Below, piece by piece: positions 22,250-29,925 of a stretch of 29,925 nucleotides of DNA (within the stretch, counting starts at the first letter, position 1; each line of letters starts with the position of its first letter). The translations under genes were made by a program, and so were the position numbers. The stretch lies in assembly GCA_027600665.1 (NCBI GenBank), contig JADGJL010000233.1, positions 1 through 29,925 on the forward strand, given 5' to 3'. The notes under the pieces are model-generated. The model was given only the letters and a program-made list of their open reading frames with translations, had not been told where the DNA came from and searched no databases. This DNA is from Irineochytrium annulatum. Taxonomy: Eukaryota > Chytridiomycota > Chytridiomycetes > Chytridiales > Chytridiaceae.

Positions 22250-23530
22250 ATGCGTTTAGGGCCATGGGGCGCGCATGTCGGGTCTTTAATTGCGATCTCG
22301 AGTGGGCGGAGGGGTGGAGGCGTGACGTTGGGAAGGGGTGGATCGAGGATTGGGGTTTTGGGCGTTGGGGGGTACGATGACCCGAGGTTCGTGACCTCGC
22401 TCGTAGTGGTCGGTGCGGTGTGCATGGCGCTTGCGCTCTTGGTATCGACGGCAATATTGGTTAACGACGGGATTGTGACGAGCTATTTCGTGCCGTCGGC
22501 GGCAGTGGAGAGGCGGAGGTCGAGGAGAAGGGGAAGGGTTGCCAGCCGGACCGCCGACGGGGCGAGTGCAGCGCCGGCGCGGCGGCCGTTCTTGAGGTGG
22601 AGGTCGCTTGGATTAAGCCGGGGCAGAAGGACGGCGGATGTAAACGCAACGGCGCCTGTTCCGGAGGAAGTGGAGACGGTTGAACAAGTGGCGGGATCGG
22701 TCGTGAACTCACCTCGCCTTGCGGCCGCGTCGGAGATTCACGGCACGCCGCTGGGTATCGGGCCGACGTCGCCCGATATCACGTCCACAACCGGCCCGAT
22801 TGAGCTCCCAGAGTTCGAAAGTTTACCGGAGTCGGTCTTTGCCGGTGACCTTTACGGACCGGACGAGACTGACGTGGAAGAGGAGGACGACGATGACATC
22901 CTTCCGCTTGGGTTTTTCGGCGAGGAGGACGACGACGAGATCGACGACGTGGACGACGACGATGAAGAGGACGAGGACGAGGACGATCTTGTCGAGGCAA
23001 TCAACAGCTTGTCACCCCGGCTGGCCCCGACTTTGTTTCTGGAGCGCGAGGATGAAGAGGATATCGACGAGGCAGAGTTCACGGAGTTGATCACGGAGGA
23101 GCAGTTAGATGACGATCCGGCGATTCTAGAGGACCAGCTAGACACCGACCGCGAGCTTCACTCGCAAATGGACAACCCAAGCAATTTACAACTTCCTCTA
23201 TCGTCACGCGGACGGTCCTCGTCAGACCTTCCCGAGTTCTCGACCCCGTTGTTAAGGAGCCGCCGCTCGAACTCATCCATCCGTCAGTCTGACCTGGGCT
23301 CGCCTCGATCGGCAGCATCGCCACAGTCTTCATCTCCGTCCTTAGGACCCACGGCGGTTCAGCGGAGGAGGTTTAGGATAAGATTACGGAGAATTCGGCC
23401 TTCGGGGACTTTGGCAGCCTTCGGGGCGGTCATGTTGCTGGGCGTTTTGTGGTTGATAAGGCGTCGGGGATGGGAAATGTTGCCGAGGTTATGGCAATTG
23501 GCTGGACGAAGATGGGCAGGGGAGCTGTAG
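22250..23530 (+). CDS. Orphan two-TM protein with a long acidic, disordered middle
   Basis: I recognise no family. From the ATG at 22250 the frame gives 426 residues. The frame is open further upstream to 22061, but that part overlaps the YOS1 last exon and is Trp/Gly low-complexity, so I set the start at 22250. One strong membrane helix lies near residues 48-78 (VTSLVVVGAVCMALALLVST) and a second near the C-terminus (LAAFGAVMLLGVLWLI), each followed by Arg-rich residues. Between them is a basic Arg-rich segment, then about 150 residues with very long Asp/Glu runs (for example DDDDEEDEDEDD), then a Ser-rich stretch with many SP and RS sites. Its stop is 98 bp before the CYK3-like gene. An unseen upstream exon is possible. 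Confidence 0.55.
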   Translation: MRLGPWGAHVGSLIAISSGRRGGGVTLGRGGSRIGVLGVGGYDDPRFVTSLVVVGAVCMALALLVSTAILVNDGIVTSYFVPSAAVERRRSRRRGRVASRTADGASAAPARRPFLRWRSLGLSRGRRTADVNATAPVPEEVETVEQVAGSVVNSPRLAAASEIHGTPLGIGPTSPDITSTTGPIELPEFESLPESVFAGDLYGPDETDVEEEDDDDILPLGFFGEEDDDEIDDVDDDDEEDEDEDDLVEAINSLSPRLAPTLFLEREDEEDIDEAEFTELITEEQLDDDPAILEDQLDTDRELHSQMDNPSNLQLPLSSRGRSSSDLPEFSTPLLRSRRSNSSIRQSDLGSPRSAASPQSSSPSLGPTAVQRRRFRIRLRRIRPSGTLAAFGAVMLLGVLWLIRRRGWEMLPRLWQLAGRRWAGEL

Positions 23531-23628
23531 AAGTGTATATGTTGTTATTCCAAGTATATAGTTTTTACTATCAGTGCCTGGCGGAGCTTAACTGTCGTGT
23601 AACATTCACTTACCCGCCTCCCACCGTG

Positions 23629-25878
23629 ATGTCCTCGCAGGCGACGAAGGTCGAGACCTCCACGAAGATCGGCCCCAACGGGGAAGCGATCACGACCACT
23701 GTGACCACGATTACTACCACGGCCGCCAATGGCACGAAGACCACAACCACGAAGACCAACACGAAGACCGTGCAGGCCGCAGCAGCGATGAGGACCCCTC
23801 CAACATCCCCTGTTAAGGCGCCAGCGTCTGTTACCAGCGCGGTTGTTCCGAGTGGACCTGCCAAGGCGGTCGCGTTGATCGCGAACGCAGGGACGACAAT
23901 TCACACGGCGTTAAAGGCGTTCAAATCGTCACATCCGCAAGACGTTGAACTGGAGGCTGGCGATAGGTACGCTTGCTGGCGACTTCTTCGTATAAACGGG
24001 TGATTTAGAGTGGAGATCATTCGTCGCGAGAGCGATGAATGGGCCAGCGGCAAGAACTTGCGCTCAAACAAGTCTGGGTCTTTTCCGCTCCACTGTGTTC
24101 TGCCCGTAAACAGGTGAGGAAGCTGCTTGTCGATTTTCTAGTTGTAACTCACTGTTGCAGGAAGCTGGAAACGGATGAAGTGAGGAGGGACGATCAGTAT
24201 TTTACACCAAGTGAAGCTCACCCCAGATGGAAGGCGACCGTGCCGCTGTGGCTCAAGGAAGCCGCGAGCAAGATAGTTCCCGGCTCCGCGGAGCAGTACC
24301 TTGACGACTTCCACCCGGCGCTCCGGAAGCTGCGCGGAACAGACGCCGTTAAGGACGCAGGCGCCATACCGATAACCTTCAAGGAATCTGATTTTGTTGA
24401 AGTCGACAAACGGGCTGTTGCTACACCACCTGCGGAGGAGAAAGACATGGCACGCCTTGTAAACTACTTGACCGCACTGTACAAGGACCCCTTGTTTAAG
24501 GTTCGCGCAATCTTCAAATGGATCTGCGAGAACATAAGATATGACGTCAACTCGTACCTGACTGGCCGCATCCCGCCGCAATCCGCTGACAAAACCTTCG
24601 CGACCCGCATTGGCGTGTGCGCGGGGTACTCGAAGTTGTTCCACGAGATGTGCGATCTGGCGTCGAAGCAGGCCAACATCAAGATCGAGAGTGTTTGCGT
24701 AATCGGCGGCTCCACTGGCGCCATGGCTCAAGCCGGAGATCCCTACGTTGACCTAGAGGAACACGAGTGGAATGCGGTGAAGGTGCGAGGCGCATGGTGG
24801 CTCCTCGATTGTACGTGGGCCGCAGGCTGCATCGATGGCCATACAAACTCGTTCCGGAAGCGATTTAACCCGCACTACTTCCTCGCTGACCCGAGGTAAT
24901 TAGTGTGTCATGTGAAAGGTCCCAGTGAAGATTGCTTATCAACCTTCAGAGTGTTTATTCATACGCACATCCCGCGGCCCTCTGAGATCAGGTACCAGTT
25001 CCTTGTAGACCCGCTGACGCCGGAAGAGTTTCTCTGCCTCCCATTTGCGAAGGAGGGCTTCTTCTCGCACGCGTTCAGGATTGTAAGGTGCTCTGCGACG
25101 GCGGGCACAACGGTCAGCGCGCGCATGATCAGTTACATGGAAGTAGCGGACGGCTCCTTTGAAGTCGTCCTCGAGTCGCCGGCTGCCGAGAAGGTCGACA
25201 TGGCGGGCGGGGTAGGTCTGATGGCAAAACTGGAGTTCCCGGTGGAAAAACGGGATGCGCAGGGGTTGGGAGGCCACAAGGTTGTTTACATCGAGGGTGC
25301 ACCCCACCGGCACGGCGTTAAGACACGGGGCAACGGCGGTGGAGTGTTGTGCTGGAGCGAGACGAAGAAGGATGCAAAGATGACTAGGCACTACGTGAAG
25401 GGATTCTGTCCTGCAATTGGAGATGGAGTCTTGTCAATCAGCGTTTTTGACGTGAGTTTTTCTTTTCATTTTTCAATAGGGCCTTTTTTTGTTAATGAAA
25501 ATTTAGGCCGAGGAGACACAGAAGTCAGGACCTCACACAATCCCGCTTTTGCCGGTGATCGAGTTTCGAGTCAAAAATACGGCTATGATGGGTGCCTATT
25601 GCGCTCCTCCAATCCTATACCCGTCCGCCGTTAAGGCGGCCCACCCGATTTATAAGGACCTTAAGGTCGGAACCAAGGTCCATTTCAGAGCGTGTGGGGA
25701 GACCGAGGCTGTCGTAATGTCGCCCGGGCTGAAAAAGATTTTCAAGATGGAAAGAATTGCGGGAGATAAGTTGATGCAAGAGATCGAGGTGAATGTAGAC
25801 GTCCCGGGCGATTGGACTGTTGGCTGCAAGAGCTCCGGGAACACTTACGCGTTTGCGGCAATTTACAAAGCGGCTTGA
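23629..25878 (+). CDS. CYK3: Cyk3-like cytokinesis protein (SH3 plus transglutaminase-like domain)
   Basis: In yeast, Cyk3 acts at the bud neck in primary septum formation. Exons 23629-23966, 24009-24113, 24161-24895, 24950-25451 and 25507-25878 give 683 residues. Residues 1-85 are Thr/Ala-rich with repeated TTT and KT steps. An SH3 domain (about 90-145) has ALKAF, VELEAGDRVEII, DEWASGKN and SGSFPLHCVLPV, with the donor of intron 1 inside it. A transglutaminase-like domain follows: Cys 301 in RIGVCAGYSKLFHEMC, His 349 in EHEWNAVKV and Asp 364 in LLDCTWAAG. The Cys-His-Asp triad is therefore intact, whereas yeast Cyk3 is reported to lack a full triad. The C-terminal part (HIPRPSEIRYQFL, LPFAKEGFFS) is the KY/CYK3 extension. 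The protein is shorter than yeast Cyk3 (885 residues) and could equally be called a KY-type peptidase relative. Confidence 0.85.
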
Positions 25879-26545
25879 TTTTCTTTTGCACAATTCGTTC
25901 GTTTGACTTCCGTTTTGCGTTTCTGCGATGTACATGCACTCTTCCATTTTTCATTTTAGATGCTTGCGTTTTTGTGTTTGTACGCTTTATGCCCTCTGCT
26001 GTCATTATTCCTTTTGTAGATTGTATTTTTTTTTGCTATAACCTTATGCACATTTCCGCTTTGTAATTGATAGAGATGTCGCGGTGGCATCGTCCCCCTT
26101 TTGTAGTAGAGACGGATTTTACTTACAGTAAGGGAGAGTCTTAAAGACTGATTAAAAGAGTTGGAGATGCATGCTTCTGAAGATATGTACCGGCTTTTCA
26201 GTGTATGACCCTCTTCACTCCTTATATTTATTGTCCGGTATACGAGGGGGGTTGCGTTCTTTTGGATTCTGTTTACGCAAGTGCAGGTCGGTTCCGCAGG
26301 CCCCGTGCTCTTACTCAGGAATTTTAATGCACGCAGGCAGCACAATCTTAGCTTTCTGCTGTTAATGTGGGACGGAAATTACAAATTGCTAATCACTATA
26401 TTGCCATATCGTCCGAATCCATGCTCTACGTGCCATAAACCCACAAACATTGAAAGCGGATAAGATGAAGGAAGAGCCCTCCACAAAAAACAAAGATACC
26501 GCCCGAGACATCGTTGTCGCCCAACCATTCCTACAACCCCAGCAT
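25879..26545. other. Convergent intergenic region, CYK3-like gene and CDC42
   Basis: 667 bp, T-rich on the left side. Holds TTTATT near 26226 (AATAAA on the minus strand), a possible CDC42 poly(A) signal. Open frames here are short and AT-rich, with no motif, and I see no gene. Confidence 0.45.
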
Positions 26546-28020
<1,475 letters not shown>

Positions 28021-28829
28021 TCGTAGGTAAGGTTATCAGTTGACCTTCTGGTTCTTTCGTAACTTTCTGGCTGATGGGAGGATAGATAGATGAAACTGCA
28101 ACGCCGTAATTCCGGCCGTTGGTTCCGCTTGTTGGATTCTGTTAAGCAGAGACGATCGTTGATCTGCAAGTTATATAACGCGGAAGATGCACTTCATTTG
28201 CTTCCTGCTTAAGGCGCATGGTGAATTTTAAGTGCTTAACTACATTCTGGTCAAGCTTGGAAGTCATTGCTTACGACGATTTACGACCATGAGTATTATT
28301 ATTGACTTCAGACTCGAAAAGTGTGGATAAGGTATCGTTTCGATGACTACCAACGCTGTAAAGCAGGGAGAGTCTAAGCTATTATGGCACAGCAGGCCTT
28401 TCTCATAAGCGTTGCGGTAGACATTATAGCCAGCGGAGTTTAATAGCACACTTTTCATTACCAGCGGATGTAAGTCTTATGCTGTGTTTCGTGCTCCGTA
28501 AGTACGTCATTACAACCTAATTGTCAGTACCGACATGATTGTTTTTCATGTCAATATCGAAGCTTGCCATGCTCTCTGGTAGTAGTATTAGTTAACTTGA
28601 GAATGCTTCAACTTGACGATTTGTTGGAAGTGGTAGTTGCAATGGAGAAGTGCACATAGTAATGTAAAATAAATCGCCAGTTTATTGTATTCGTGGTGCC
28701 AATAACCGGACCAAAAACTGTGAACGACGAGATGCTAATAAGTGTCTGTGTGTGCTCCATCCTGCCAATTCTGCATTATCCGAGCCATATTATCGTGTGT
28801 ATCTTATGTATGTGCTTGTTGGTTTTGCT
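28021..28829. other. Intergenic, AT-rich
   Basis: About 800 bp of AT-rich DNA. A 64-codon minus-strand frame at 28264-28458 starts with an ATG but has poor third-position bias and no motif. TTTATT at 28681-28686 reads AATAAA on the minus strand, 144 nt past the HAP2 stop, and is its likely poly(A) signal. No tRNA-like box is seen. Confidence 0.45.
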
Positions 28830-29581
28830 TCACGACATGGAAGGCGTCCCAACCGCCCCGACCTGCTGGTTGGGATCAAACTCCCCACCGTTCGCCTTCG
28901 ATGCCGCCGCCTCCGAGGCCTCCAAAACCGCCCTCTCCGCGGAACTGAGGAAACGACCCCCAGGTCCGCGCGGACGCCTCATCGCATGCCGGTGGCGAGA
29001 TTCGTGCACATACCCCTGGGACAAGGGAAAGAATTTAGTTAAAATTTCGACATTTCTCGTCTTAGTAGAAAATACTTACGGCCTTATCCTTCCTCGACGA
29101 CTTCTGCATGGCCTCGAGCTTCTGACGCGTCTCCCTTCGCTTCAAGATTCTGTGGTACTGCTTCGCGTTAACATAGAGCGGCGCTTCGTCCGAAGTCGGC
29201 CCTATTGGTGGGCGTTGAACGTGCGGCTGCGAGGGCCTCGTTGGCGCGCTGTGAAAGAAGCACGCGTTAGAAGTCGATGGTAACGCAAGTCAAGTTGGCT
29301 GTTCGCGTAAGCAACCGTACCCCGAGATTGAGGGCACGTTCTGGCCATACGACAGGATGTTTTGCGGCATCATCTACCACGGACACATCATTACGGGTGA
29401 TAAGTAACGAGCAGGCAGGCGACGAGTGAATAATTAAAGGCACCCACCATGTTATTAAACTGCACTGGCTGCTGTTGCTGCGACTGGTGCGGCTGCCGGT
29501 GAGATGGAGCTAACGAGGGTGGCTGGAGTGACTGAGTGCTGCAGTCACGGTAAGCAAGCACCAACCAACCTGTTGATCCAT
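28830..29581 (-). CDS. HAP2: CCAAT-binding factor subunit HAP2 (NF-YA)
   Basis: Sequence-specific subunit of the HAP2/3/5 (NF-Y) trimer that binds CCAAT boxes. Five exons: 29581-29570, 29531-29448, 29373-29321, 29248-29080 and 29015-28830, giving 167 residues, compact for the family. The N-terminal 50 residues are Gln/Pro-rich (QSQQQQPVQ). The conserved core has the subunit-association helix PLYVNAKQYHRILKRRETR (73-91) then QKLEAMQK, a linker SSRKDKAG, and the DNA-binding element YVHESRHRHAMRRPRGPGG then RFLS (108-130), with all key His and Arg residues present. The first exon (MDQQ) is weakly supported: an alternative splice would read MDQQVGC before TQSLQPP. The C-terminal 37 residues are Ala/Glu-rich. 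The upstream region has two CCAAT boxes. Confidence 0.93.
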
Positions 29582-29925
29582 TATGGTGGCCTCTCCGGGT
29601 TACGGGCGAGACGAGGAGGCGCAGGTCGCTGTTGACGGGCATTTGAGCCAACCGCCGAAAAGCGACCAACGACTACCTGAGTGACAGGCCGATTGGAAGG
29701 GAGACGGCCAATGATGGGGCGAAATGGCAACTTTTGGCGATTCGTCGAACGGGGTGATAGGCTCTCCCTTCTCCGTCGTACAAAATATTAGGGCGTTTCA
29801 AACATCTGCCAGTCAGCCTGCCAGTTTGAAAAATGACAGCCAATGAAGTCCAGCGGCAGAAAAAAAGGATTGAGGCCCCCTTGTCAAAAGGACTGTCGTG
29901 CACCTGCCATCTCCATCCCAGAAGC
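29582..29925 (-). promoter_or_regulatory. HAP2 promoter with two CCAAT boxes
   Basis: Upstream of the minus-strand HAP2 start. Pentamers CCAAT (plus-strand reading) lie at 29708-29712 and 29840-29844, both as gccaatga, about 127 and 259 bp before the ATG. The product of this gene binds this sequence as part of a trimer, so autoregulation is possible. No other gene is supported to the window's edge. Confidence 0.45.

Noticed and set aside
22900..23000. Asp-codon (GAC/GAT/GAG) run as a microsatellite
   Set aside because: It is irregular at the DNA level and in frame within an open coding region; better read as an acidic protein segment.
28264..28458. 64-codon minus-strand ATG frame
   Set aside because: AT-rich with poor third-position bias, no motif and no neighbouring exon; likely chance.

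Overview
This is a eukaryotic nuclear sequence, almost certainly from a fungus and probably from an early-diverging lineage (chytrid or blastocladiomycete type; this placement is inference). Genes are dense and lie on both strands. Nearly all are split by short GT-AG introns of about 40-110 nt, exon third positions are GC-rich, and AATAAA-type poly(A) signals follow several stops. CYK3, YOS1, HAP2, CDC42 and a heme-domain-less cystathionine beta-synthase fit a fungus. The methionyl-tRNA synthetase with C-terminal WHEP repeats and the HCN-like cyclic-nucleotide-binding protein are unlike ordinary yeasts. I rebuilt the gene models by hand by joining exons in phase; every full model closes to a whole number of codons.

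Layout, left to right. 1-956 (-): 5' part of a ubiquitin-like-fold plus polyproline (FH1-like) protein that runs off the left edge. 1029-1235 (+): possible 68-residue protein. 1537-3483 (-): cystathionine beta-synthase, 8 exons. 4189-4320 (-) and 4718-4846 (+): two divergently transcribed, paralogous 43- and 42-residue proteins of unknown family. 5377-6245 (+): MAD2. 6826-8484 (-): pepsin-like aspartic protease, 9 exons. 8854-10878 (-): secreted protein with an internally duplicated domain. 11959-15127 (-): methionyl-tRNA synthetase, 10 exons. 15462-17534 (+): N-acylated soluble cyclic-nucleotide-binding protein. 17749-21588 (-): EMC1, 15 exons. 21691-22083 (+): YOS1. 22250-23530 (+): acidic two-TM orphan. 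23629-25878 (+): CYK3-like SH3/transglutaminase-fold protein. 26546-27365 (-): CDC42. 27506-28020 (-): unresolved open frames. 28830-29581 (-): HAP2/NF-YA.

There is no operon logic, but several themes recur. Head-to-head pairs share short promoters: EMC1/YOS1 (102 bp, both ER membrane), MetRS/cNMP protein (334 bp), the two micro-genes (397 bp) and perhaps the left-edge gene/68-aa ORF (72 bp). Cell polarity and division are represented by CDC42, CYK3, MAD2 and the FH1-like protein. The protease and the duplicated-domain protein are neighbouring secreted products on one strand.

The most novel items are the divergent micro-gene pair, whose differences are largely synonymous in the conserved half, and the internally duplicated secreted protein. 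I saw no tRNA, rRNA, CRISPR array, transposon or viral gene.
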